A DNA stretch of 64,000 nt, from contig NZ_JAGKTC010000001.1 in assembly GCF_017939625.1 (NCBI RefSeq), positions 962,519 to 1,026,518 on the forward strand, written 5' to 3'. Shown here piece by piece: positions 49,315 through 57,136 of this stretch. Position numbers and translations under genes: made by a program. Under the pieces are notes generated by a model, which was given only the letters and a program-made list of their open reading frames with translations, did not search any database and was not told the origin of the DNA. Within the stretch, counting starts at the first letter, position 1. Each line of letters opens with the position of its first letter. Source of the DNA: Pseudoxanthomonas helianthi. GTDB taxonomy: Bacteria; Pseudomonadota; Gammaproteobacteria; Xanthomonadales; Xanthomonadaceae.

Positions 49315-49417
49315 GTCATCCCGGCGAAAGCCGGGACCCAGCTCTTGCGGTTGCCCTTGCCTATTCGTCCTCGGAGCGAAAGCAAAGGCTAGGGTCCCGG
49401 CTTTCGCCGGGATGACG
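49315..49417. repeat. Inverted CGTCATCCC repeat pair (family D, copy 2)
   Basis: The left arm (49315-49340) begins CGTCATCCCGGCGAAAG and is a perfect 26-bp inverted copy of the right arm (49392-49417). It lies inside the nag operon, between nagB-II and nagA, where a stable stem could protect or separate upstream mRNA. Confidence 0.85.
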
Positions 49418-49426
49418 AGACAAAAA

Positions 49427-50467
49427 CTAGACTGTTTCGGTGACCTTGTTCAGATGCGGCGGCACGTCGGGGTTGTAACCGCGCAACAACGCCAGCGCGT
49501 TGATCGCGCGGTAATAGCTCTGGATGGTCAACAGCGGCGCGCAAGCCGGATGCGGCGAATGCGCCAGCGGCAAATCTCCACCCTGTTCCGCCGCGACCCA
49601 AACCTGCGCATCGCGACCGCGGAATTCCTGCGCGGCGGCCAGCGTGCCGGCGCCGGTTTCGTCGGGCTGGGCGAAGGCCAGCACCGGGAACCCCGGTCCG
49701 ACCAGCGCCATCGGCCCGTGCTTCACCTCGGCCGAGCTGTAGGCCTCGGCATGCAGGCCGCAGGTTTCCTTGAACTTCAACGCTGCTTCCTGGGCGGCGG
49801 CCAAGCCCAGGCCGCGACCCAGGACGAACAGGTTATGCGCGTCGACCAGCCCTTCGGTCAGCGACGACCAGTCGCACTGCCATGCCGAGCGCAACGCATC
49901 GGGCAACGCCGGCAATGCATCGAGCAGCGGCGCTTCGTTCTTCCAGTGCGCGGCCAGTTGCAGGATCGCGGCCAGCGAGGCGAGGTAGCTCTTGGTCGCG
50001 GCGACGCTGCGCTCCGGTCCCGCGCACAGCGGCAGCACGGTGTCGGCCAGTTGCGCCAGCGGCGAGTCCTCGACGTTGACCAGCGCGACCACGCGCGCGC
50101 CCGCTTCGCGCGCGGCTTCGGCGTTGCGCAGCAGGTCGGGACTCTTGCCCGATTGCGAGATCACGATGTACAGCGCGTTGGCGAGCTTCTGTTTTGCCTC
50201 GTACACCGAACCGACCGACGGGGAAGCCGACGCCGTGACGAAACCGAGCTGGGTTTCGAACAGGTACTTGGCGTAGGTGGCAGCGTGGTCGGAACTGCCG
50301 CGCGCGCAGGTGGCCACGAACGGCGGCGGATTGGCGCGCAGGTCGGTGGCCAGCGCTGCGACGGTGCCGGCATTGCGCGCGAACTGCGCGGCGACCACGT
50401 CGGCGGCCTGCGCCGCTTCATTGAACATCAGGGTGGATTCGGGGGCTGGGCTCACGGCGGGGGTCAT
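49427..50467 (-). CDS. nagB-II: SIS-type glucosamine-6-phosphate deaminase (NagB-II)
   Basis: A 346-residue protein with two SIS domains, unrelated to classical NagB: CARGSSDHAATYAKYLFETQ, VISQSGKSPDLLRNAEAARE, LCAGPERSVAATKSYLASLA, and in the second half LFVLGRGLGLAAAQEAALKF and YSSAEVKHGPMALVGPG. This pattern matches the GlmS isomerase-like NagB-II of Shewanella and Xanthomonas, which converts GlcN-6-P to fructose-6-P and ammonia. The ATG at 50467 overlaps the lacI-type gene stop as ATGA. The N-terminal glutaminase of GlmS is absent. Confidence 0.9.
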   Translation of the reverse strand: MTPAVSPAPESTLMFNEAAQAADVVAAQFARNAGTVAALATDLRANPPPFVATCARGSSDHAATYAKYLFETQLGFVTASASPSVGSVYEAKQKLANALYIVISQSGKSPDLLRNAEAAREAGARVVALVNVEDSPLAQLADTVLPLCAGPERSVAATKSYLASLAAILQLAAHWKNEAPLLDALPALPDALRSAWQCDWSSLTEGLVDAHNLFVLGRGLGLAAAQEAALKFKETCGLHAEAYSSAEVKHGPMALVGPGFPVLAFAQPDETGAGTLAAAQEFRGRDAQVWVAAEQGGDLPLAHSPHPACAPLLTIQSYYRAINALALLRGYNPDVPPHLNKVTETV

Positions 50468-51528
50468 TCGTTGGGTCTGGATTCGGGGGGACGCGGGCGC
50501 ATCGGCGCGGTCGAGCCGCGCACCACCAGCTGCGGCGCGAAGCCCTGGTTGTGCACCGGCATCGGGTGGTCGTCGTAGGCGTCCTGGCGCAGGCGCGCGA
50601 TCAGCAGGCGCGCGGCGTGGCGGGCGATTTCCTCGGTGGCCTGCTTGGCCGTGGTCAGCGCCGGCCACGACTGGCGCGAGAACGGACTGTCTTCGAAACC
50701 GGCGATGGACAGGTCGTACGGAACATTCAGGCCGGCCGACTTCGCCGCGGCCAATGCGCCGGCGGCGATCTCGTCGTTGCAGCCGAAGATCGCGGTCGGC
50801 GGTTCACGCAAGGCCAGCAGGCGGCGCGCGCCGCGGAAGCCGTCGTCGAAGGTGTAATCGCCCGGCACCACCAGATGCTTGTCCAGCGGGATGTTGTAAT
50901 CGGCCAGCGCCTGCTCGTAGCCGGCGTAGCGCTCGGTGCTGGACAGGTGCGCCAGCCCACCCCACAGGAAGCCGATGCGCTGGTGGCCGAGCTGGATCAG
51001 GTGTTCGGTGATTTCGTAGGCCGCGTCGCGGTCGTCGACATAGACGCAGGGATGGCCGTCCTCGGGATCGCGCGTGGCGGCGATGATCCGCACCAGCGGC
51101 ACGCCGCGCGCGGCCAGCGCCTCGACCAGCTCCATGCGTTCGGACATCGGCGCGGTCAGCACCAGTCCGGCCAGGCGCGAACGCTGGGCGAAGTCGGCCA
51201 GCTCGTCGGCCAGCAGCGGCGAGGTCGAATCGCAGGGATGGATCTGCAGGCCGAAACCGGTTTCGCGGCACGCGGCCAGCACGCCGTTCTGCACGCCGAT
51301 GATGTGGTACGGGTTGGGGTTGTCGTAGACCAGGCCGATCACGAACGGCGTGCCGCTGCGCAGGTTGCGTGCGGCGGCATCGGGTTCGTAGTCGAGCTCG
51401 TCGATCGCGCGCAACACCCGCGCGCGCGTCCCGTGCAGCACCGACGGTTCGTTGTTGATCACCCGCGACACGGTCTTCAACGACACGTTGGCGCGTTCGG
51501 CGACGTCTTTGATCGTGGGTCTGCGCAT
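50464..51528 (-). CDS. nagQ: LacI-family repressor of the GlcNAc locus
   Basis: A 354-residue regulator. The LacI HTH is TIKDVAERANVSLKTVSRVI at the N terminus with the hinge helix AAARNLRSGTPF, and the periplasmic-binding-type core has VIGLVYDNPNPYHIIGVQNG, RIGFLWGGLAHLSSTERYAG, TAIFGCNDEIAAGALAAA and DLSIAGFEDSPFSRQSWPAL. ATG 51528 has GGAG 5 nt upstream; GTG 51534 is also in frame. It lies in the operon it probably controls, and the 16-bp palindromes at 52866 and 53080 are its likely operators. The likely effector, by analogy, is GlcN-6-P or GlcNAc-6-P. Confidence 0.88.
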   Translation of the reverse strand: MRRPTIKDVAERANVSLKTVSRVINNEPSVLHGTRARVLRAIDELDYEPDAAARNLRSGTPFVIGLVYDNPNPYHIIGVQNGVLAACRETGFGLQIHPCDSTSPLLADELADFAQRSRLAGLVLTAPMSERMELVEALAARGVPLVRIIAATRDPEDGHPCVYVDDRDAAYEITEHLIQLGHQRIGFLWGGLAHLSSTERYAGYEQALADYNIPLDKHLVVPGDYTFDDGFRGARRLLALREPPTAIFGCNDEIAAGALAAAKSAGLNVPYDLSIAGFEDSPFSRQSWPALTTAKQATEEIARHAARLLIARLRQDAYDDHPMPVHNQGFAPQLVVRGSTAPMRPRPPESRPNE

Positions 51529-51547
51529 GGCCACTCCGTTTCCCGGT

Positions 51548-52801
51548 TCAACGCCGCGGCGGCACGCTGTGCCCGCGCGCGGCGAAGTACAGGATATACA
51601 GGTAACACGGCACCATCAGCAGCATGAACACCAGCTGGAAGTCCATCCGTTCCTTCAGCAGGGCGAACAGCTGCGGCACGATCGCGCCGCCGGCGATGCC
51701 CATGATCAGCAGCGCCGAACCGCGTTCGATCAGCTTGCCCAGGCCATGGATCGCCAGCGGGAAGATCGCCGGCCACATCATCGCGTTGGCGAAGCCCAAC
51801 GCGGCGACGAAGGCCACCGACACGTAGCCCTTGGTCAGGTAGGCGCCGATGGTCAGCAGCACGCCCAGCACCGCCGACCACACCAGGTAGCTCTGCTGCG
51901 AAATGAAGCGCGGAATGGCGACGAAGCCGACGATGTAGCCCAACAGCATCGCGGTCAGCGTGGCCGAGGTCAGGAACTTGGTCTGGTCCACCGGCAGGCC
52001 GAAGCTGTGGCCGTACGTACCGATGGCGTCGCCGGCCATCACTTCGGCGCCGACGTAGACGAAGATCGCCAGCGCACCCAGCCATACGTGCGGATAGTTG
52101 AACAGGCTGTCGCCGCCCGCGTCCGCCTTGCTGCCCTGCTCGGAGCGCAGATCGGGCAACGGCGAGAACAGGATCGCGATGCCCAGCACCGCGAGCACGC
52201 CGGCCATCACCAGGTAGGGCAGGTGCACGCGCGCGGCGAACTCGTCCAGCAGCGCGGCCTTGCCGGCCGCATCGGCCGCCGCAACCTGCTCGCTGAGGTT
52301 GTCCATGCCGTGCAGCACCAGCGCGCCCAGCACCAGCGGGGCGAGGATGCCGGCGACCTTGTTGCAGATGCCCATCACCGCGATGCGCTGGGCCGCGCTC
52401 TCGATCGGGCCGAGGATGCTGATGTACGGATTCGACGCGGTCTGCAGTACGGCCAGGCCCGCGCCGATCACGAACAGCCCGCCCAGCGCGCCCGGATACC
52501 AGCGGCGCACGCAGAACTCGCCGAACGTCGCCGCGCCCACCGCCATCACCAGCAGGCCCAGCGCCATGCCCTTCTTCATCCCGGTGCGGTCGAGGATCGC
52601 CGACGCGGGCAACGCGAACACGAAGTACGACAGATAGAAGACGAAGGTGACCAGGAAGGCCTTGACCACGCTCAGCTCGAAGGCGAGCTGGACGAAGCCG
52701 ATCAGCGGCCCGTTGAGCCAGGTGACGAAGCCGAAGATGAAAAACAGCGCGCCGACGATGGCGATCGACGTGGTCTGGCGCGTGGCTGGGCTTGCGCTCA
52801 T
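51548..52801 (-). CDS. nagP: MFS sugar permease NagP (FucP/GluP family)
   Basis: A 417-residue permease with 12 predicted helices. The N-terminal SIAIVGALFFIFGFVTWLNG and LAVLQTASNPYISILGP blocks are those of FucP-type sugar:proton symporters, and the locus context (nagQ, nagB-II, nagA, nagK) points to N-acetylglucosamine as substrate. It heads the minus-strand nag operon, with nagQ 19 bp downstream. It would import the monosaccharide across the inner membrane after periplasmic hydrolysis by the GH20 enzymes. Confidence 0.92.
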   Translation of the reverse strand: MSASPATRQTTSIAIVGALFFIFGFVTWLNGPLIGFVQLAFELSVVKAFLVTFVFYLSYFVFALPASAILDRTGMKKGMALGLLVMAVGAATFGEFCVRRWYPGALGGLFVIGAGLAVLQTASNPYISILGPIESAAQRIAVMGICNKVAGILAPLVLGALVLHGMDNLSEQVAAADAAGKAALLDEFAARVHLPYLVMAGVLAVLGIAILFSPLPDLRSEQGSKADAGGDSLFNYPHVWLGALAIFVYVGAEVMAGDAIGTYGHSFGLPVDQTKFLTSATLTAMLLGYIVGFVAIPRFISQQSYLVWSAVLGVLLTIGAYLTKGYVSVAFVAALGFANAMMWPAIFPLAIHGLGKLIERGSALLIMGIAGGAIVPQLFALLKERMDFQLVFMLLMVPCYLYILYFAARGHSVPPRR

Positions 52802-52865
52802 GCGCGGTGCTCCCCGAATGGATGGCGATGGGCCGGCATTCGCGCATCCCGGTGCGGAAGCGGCG

Positions 52866-52881
52866 GGAACAACGTTGTCAC
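52866..52881. promoter_or_regulatory. Putative LacI-family operator, site A (nagP side)
   Basis: GGAACAACGTTGTCAC has the central AACGTT and one strong half-site CGTTGTCA shared with site B. It is 65 bp upstream of the nagP start, where a repressor would block the promoter. Confidence 0.6.
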
Positions 52882-53079
52882 AAAAACCCTCTGGAAGCTA
52901 CCTGAGCCCATTCGAAAGCCGCGGGCTTCCGAGGTTTCGGCGCGGAGATCATGCGGCACTGCAACATGAAACTTTGACCGGATAGAGCCTTCGATTTGCT
53001 CAAATCGATCTAATTTGTGACTGAAGTCACATTTGCTCCATACGCCTCCGCAGCGGGATACCAATGGGTGTCCAAAGTC

Positions 53080-53095
53080 TTGACATCGTTGTCAA
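53080..53095. promoter_or_regulatory. Putative LacI-family operator, site B (nagK side)
   Basis: TTGACATCGTTGTCAA has perfect 6-bp arms TTGACA and TGTCAA around TCGT, lying 69 bp upstream of the nagK ATG. It shares CGTTGTCA with site A. The first hexamer could double as a -35 element. Confidence 0.65.
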
Positions 53096-53163
53096 AGGAT
53101 TTTGAAACTCCGCCGCAACAAAGGGGCCTGGCCCTTCCACGAATCCCGAGGTTTCGGAAACGC

Positions 53164-54192
53164 ATGGTGGTCATGGCTCGCCCCGCACTGGCACGTTCCC
53201 GGCCCTCCGCCGGCGAAGCTTTCGTCGCGGCGGATGTCGGCGGCACCCATGTGCGGCTGGGCCTGGTCCGTGCCGACGACGCGGGGTGCCCCCTCAGCGT
53301 GTCGGAGTACCGCAAGTACCAGTGCGCCGACTATCCCGGCCTGGCCGAGATCTTCGAGGCCTACCTGCGCCAGTTGCCCGGCGTGGCGGTAAGCCGCGGG
53401 GTGATCGCCAGCGCCGGTTACCCGCTGGAAGACGGCAGCGTCATTTCCGCGAACCTGCCATGGCAGTTGTCGCCGGCGGCGATCCGCGAACGCCTCGGCT
53501 TCGCCGACCTGCGCCTGGTCAACGATTTCGAAGCGCTGGCGCACGCGGTGGCCGGCTTCGACGGCGAACAGGCGATCCGCCTGGCCGGCCCGGCCATCGC
53601 GCCGGCGCAGGGACCGGTGCTGGTGCTCGGTCCCGGCACTGGCTTGGGCGCAGCCGTGTGGATTCCGAACGGCGCGCGCCCCGTGGTGCTGGCGACCGAA
53701 GCCGGCCAGGCCTCGCTGGCCGCCGGCAATGCGCGCGAACTGGCACTGCTGGGACAGATGCTGCGCGGCCGCAGCCACGTGTCGATCGAACATGCGCTGT
53801 CGGGACCCGGCCTGCTCAACCTGTACCACGCCGTCTGTGCCCTGCACGGTTCGGAGCCGGCGCTGGCCACGCCCAACGCAGTCACCGCCGCGGCGCTGGA
53901 CGGCCACGACGGCGCGGCGCGCGAAGCGCTGGAGGTGTTCTGCGGCCTGCTCGGCAGCGTCTGCGGCGACCTTGCGCTGACCTATGGCATCCAGGGCGGC
54001 GTGTACCTGGCCGGCGGCATCCTGCCGCACCTCGGCGACTTCCTTCTCCGCAGCGATTTCGCCGCGCGCTTCCTGGACAAGGGGCCGATGCGCGAGGCGC
54101 TGCAGCGCATTCCCGTGAAATTGGTCGAGCACGGGCAACTGGGCGTCATCGGCGCCGCCAGTTGGTACCTCGGCCACGCCACGGACGACTGA
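53164..54192 (+). CDS. nagK: Glucokinase-family N-acetylglucosamine kinase
   Basis: A protein of about 342 residues in the Glk (COG0837) branch of the ASKHA fold. AFVAADVGGTHVRLGLVRAD is the phosphate-1 motif, LVNDFEALAHAVAG holds the catalytic Asp, and VLGPGTGLGAAVW and LATEAGQASLAA are the later phosphate and sugar-binding motifs. The context and the known NagK-II types of xanthomonads suggest it phosphorylates GlcNAc; glucose cannot be excluded. ATGs at 53164 and 53173 both fit; 53164 is kept. It leads the plus-strand half of the locus. Confidence 0.85.
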   Translation: MVVMARPALARSRPSAGEAFVAADVGGTHVRLGLVRADDAGCPLSVSEYRKYQCADYPGLAEIFEAYLRQLPGVAVSRGVIASAGYPLEDGSVISANLPWQLSPAAIRERLGFADLRLVNDFEALAHAVAGFDGEQAIRLAGPAIAPAQGPVLVLGPGTGLGAAVWIPNGARPVVLATEAGQASLAAGNARELALLGQMLRGRSHVSIEHALSGPGLLNLYHAVCALHGSEPALATPNAVTAAALDGHDGAAREALEVFCGLLGSVCGDLALTYGIQGGVYLAGGILPHLGDFLLRSDFAARFLDKGPMREALQRIPVKLVEHGQLGVIGAASWYLGHATDD

Positions 54193-54315
54193 GGACAACG
54201 TCGGCGCAGGGGATGGCGTGGACAGGAAAACGGGGGCGGAGCGTTCGGCCGACCTTGGGCAACACAGCAGCAACCCGGCTCCGGCCGCTCACAAATCATG
54301 ATGGGAGAGACACAC

Positions 54316-57033
54316 ATGAAATACCGCAAATCGCTTCTTTCCGTCGCCGTCGCGACGGGCCTCGTGGTCTCGATGCATGCGCAGGCGCAAGACGCGGCCG
54401 CCCCGCAGCAGCAAGCCCAAGCCACCGAGCTGGACGCGGTGACCGTGACCGGCATCCGCGGCAGCATCGAAAAGGCGCTGGACGTGAAGCGCGACGCCAA
54501 GTCGCACGTCGAGGTGGTCACCGCCGAGGACATCGGCAAGCTGCCGGCGAAGAACGTGGCCGACACCCTGCGCGAACTGCCGGGCGTGAACATCAGCTCC
54601 TCCAGCGCAAGCGAAGGCGGCTTCGACGAAGCCGATCGCGTCAGCATGCGCGGCACCAGCCCCGGCCTGACCCAGACCCTGGTCAACGGCCACAACATCG
54701 GCACCGGCGACTGGTTCGTGCTGAGCCAGGTGCAGACCGTGGGCCGCAGCGTCAGCTACTCGCTGTTGCCGTCCGAAATCGTCGACCAGGTGGTCGTGCA
54801 CAAGGGTTCGGAGGCCAAGCTGGTCGAAGGCGGCAGCGCCGGTTCGGTCGACATCATCACCCGCCGCCCGTTGCAGTACGCGGACAATTTCACCGCGACC
54901 GGCTCGCTGGGCGCGGTCTACTCCGACTTGGCGGGCAAGACCGATCCGCAGGTCAGCGCCTTGTTCAACTGGAAGAACGATGCCGGCACCATCGGCGTGA
55001 TGGTGCAGGGCTTCTCCGAAGAACGCCATCTGCGTCGCGATGGCCAAGAAGTGGTCGGCGGCTATGGCCAGATCGCGGCGGACTCGGCCGCTGCACTGGC
55101 CAATCCCCAACTGGCCGGCACCTACTATCCGAACCTGCTCGGAGCGGTGCTGTTCGAACAGGAACGCAAGCGCACTGGTGGCGTGCTCGACATCGAAGTG
55201 AAGGCCGGCGACAACCTGACCCTGAACCTCAACGCCTTCGCGTCGGAACTGAAAGCGGACAACTACAACCGCAACTACATGCTGTGGACCAGCCATGCGC
55301 TGGGCAACGGCGCCACGTTCGCCAATGCCGTCGTGCAGAACGGCGTCATCACCTCCGGCACGCTCAACCCCGACGGCACCGCCGCCGATGGCGCCTATGG
55401 CGTGTACGACATGATCTCGCGCCCGGGCGCGAAGTCTTCGTCCAATTACATCGCCCTCGATGCCGACTGGCGGGCCAGCGATTCGCTTGACCTCAAGTTC
55501 CAGCTCGGCACCTCTAAGGGCAAGGGCAGCAGCCCCACGCAGGACGTGCTGGAAACCGGCATCGGCCAGGGCGCCGGCGCCAGTTGGGCCATGCACGGCA
55601 TCGACAAGGCTATCGACTGGAGTCTCGGCGGCAACAACACGCCCGCGAACCATCTGCCCACCGCCGGCTGGATCTTCGGCGGCCAGGGCATCGACGTGAG
55701 CGACAAGGAAGACTGGTTCGCAGCCGATGGTGAATACGGCTTTACCGACGGCGTGCTGGCATCGCTGGACTTCGGCGTCCGCTACTCCGAACACGAGCGC
55801 AAGAACGACTTCGAGATCGCACAAGGCCCGAACTGGGCCACCGATTGGCAGAACATCGCCAACTACCCGACCGATGCCGCCCATTACCCCGGCGATTTCG
55901 GCAACGGCATCGGCGGCAGCGTCCCGTCCGAAATCTGGTATTACACGCCGGAACAGCTGGCCGCGATCAACGCCGAGTTCGCCAACCGCAACAACCCCGA
56001 GCGCTTCTACTTCTCCGACGTGTACGGCGTGAAGGAGAAGGTCTCGGCCGCCTATGTGCAAGCCAACTTCGAAGGCGAACGCTGGAGCGGCAACGTCGGC
56101 CTGCGCTACGTGAAGACCGACGGCACCATCCGCTACAACCAGGCGCTGCCGGTCGCCTCGGGCGTTCCGGGCGCGATCACCGGTTCGGCGTTCGGCGACT
56201 ACCTGCCGGTGACGGTTGACAACAGCTACAACAAGCTGCTGCCCAGCGTTAACCTGAAGCTGGACCTGGACGACAACGTGGTCGCGCGCATCGCCGCGTC
56301 GAAAACGATGACTCGCCCCGACTATTCGGCGTTGGCCGGCTCGCTGTCGCTGGACGACCTGACCCATACCGGCAGCGGCGGCAATCCGCAGCTGGATCCG
56401 CTGATTTCGACCAATTTCGATGTCGCCCTGGAGTGGTACTACGCTCCGCGTGCCCTGTTGTCCGCCAGCCTGTACAGCATGCACCTGAAGGACTACGTCG
56501 GTTTCGGCACGACCACGATCGCGTACAAGGACCAGGCCGCGAGCCATGAAACCGGCACCGACGTGTACAGCGACTACCTGGTTTCCGTTCCGGTCAACAC
56601 CGACGGCAAGGTCACCGGCCTTGAGCTGAACTGGCAGCAGCCGATCGGCGAATGGTTCGGCGTGTCGGCCAACTACACCCGCGCCAACAGTTCCACCGAA
56701 GGCGGCAAGCCGCTGAACGGTACTTCGAGGAACACCTACAACGTCGCTGGCTACTTCGAAAACGACACGTTCAGCGCGCGCGTCGCCTACAGCTTCCGTG
56801 AAGCGTTCTATGCCGGCGTCAGCCGTACCGACGCCTTCTACGAGGACGACTTCGGCACGGTGTCGGCTTCGCTCAACTACAAGGCGACCGATTGGCTGAC
56901 CATCAGCCTGGACGGGTTGAACCTCAACGACCCGGTCAAGTCCTACTACACCAAGACTGCCGCGGGCGTGCTGCCCTACGCGATGTACTCCAATGGCCGC
57001 CAGTACTACCTGAACTTCCGCTTCAAGTTCTGA
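54316..57033 (+). CDS. TonB-dependent receptor of the GlcNAc/chitin locus
   Basis: A 905-residue outer-membrane transporter. A signal peptide (MKYRKSLLSVAVATGLVVSM, cleavage near HAQAQDA) precedes the TonB box region (ELDAVTVTGIRGSIEKAL), the plug (VVTAEDIGKLPAKNVADTLR, SMRGTSPGLTQTLVNG) and the barrel, which ends YSNGRQYYLNFRFKF with the C-terminal Phe needed for Bam-mediated insertion. It would import chitooligosaccharides or muropeptides, as in the CUT loci of Xanthomonas. The ATG at 54316 has GGGAGAG upstream; ATGs at 54298 and 54301 are poorer. A terminator closes the gene. Confidence 0.92.
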   Translation: MKYRKSLLSVAVATGLVVSMHAQAQDAAAPQQQAQATELDAVTVTGIRGSIEKALDVKRDAKSHVEVVTAEDIGKLPAKNVADTLRELPGVNISSSSASEGGFDEADRVSMRGTSPGLTQTLVNGHNIGTGDWFVLSQVQTVGRSVSYSLLPSEIVDQVVVHKGSEAKLVEGGSAGSVDIITRRPLQYADNFTATGSLGAVYSDLAGKTDPQVSALFNWKNDAGTIGVMVQGFSEERHLRRDGQEVVGGYGQIAADSAAALANPQLAGTYYPNLLGAVLFEQERKRTGGVLDIEVKAGDNLTLNLNAFASELKADNYNRNYMLWTSHALGNGATFANAVVQNGVITSGTLNPDGTAADGAYGVYDMISRPGAKSSSNYIALDADWRASDSLDLKFQLGTSKGKGSSPTQDVLETGIGQGAGASWAMHGIDKAIDWSLGGNNTPANHLPTAGWIFGGQGIDVSDKEDWFAADGEYGFTDGVLASLDFGVRYSEHERKNDFEIAQGPNWATDWQNIANYPTDAAHYPGDFGNGIGGSVPSEIWYYTPEQLAAINAEFANRNNPERFYFSDVYGVKEKVSAAYVQANFEGERWSGNVGLRYVKTDGTIRYNQALPVASGVPGAITGSAFGDYLPVTVDNSYNKLLPSVNLKLDLDDNVVARIAASKTMTRPDYSALAGSLSLDDLTHTGSGGNPQLDPLISTNFDVALEWYYAPRALLSASLYSMHLKDYVGFGTTTIAYKDQAASHETGTDVYSDYLVSVPVNTDGKVTGLELNWQQPIGEWFGVSANYTRANSSTEGGKPLNGTSRNTYNVAGYFENDTFSARVAYSFREAFYAGVSRTDAFYEDDFGTVSASLNYKATDWLTISLDGLNLNDPVKSYYTKTAAGVLPYAMYSNGRQYYLNFRFKF

Positions 57034-57066
57034 GCAATGGCTGGTTCGAAGTAAAGCTGTATCCAG

Positions 57067-57099
57067 CGGGTCCGGACTTGTCCGGGCCCGTTTTCTTTT
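57067..57099 (+). terminator. Intrinsic terminator after the TonB receptor
   Basis: CGGGTCCGGAC and GTCCGGGCCCG pair over 11 bp (one G-U) around TT, followed by TTTTCTTTT. Confidence 0.8.
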
Positions 57100-57136
57100 G
57101 CAAGCTGCGCCACGCACCACGACTTCCGGAAAACCG

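Larger units (their letters stand above)
52802..53163. other. Divergent control region of the nag locus (362 bp)
   Basis: It separates nagP (minus) and nagK (plus) and contains no gene. Two similar 16-bp near-palindromes at 52866-52881 and 53080-53095, each with the half-site CGTTGTCA, are annotated separately. The region is AT-richer than its flanks around 52980-53045. Confidence 0.6.

Noticed and set aside
48065-50578. Long plus-strand frame across nagA and nagB-II containing RRKPGPS and PAFAGM
   Set aside because: These residues are the translation of the CGTCATCCC repeat; the frame is antisense to nagA and nagB-II.
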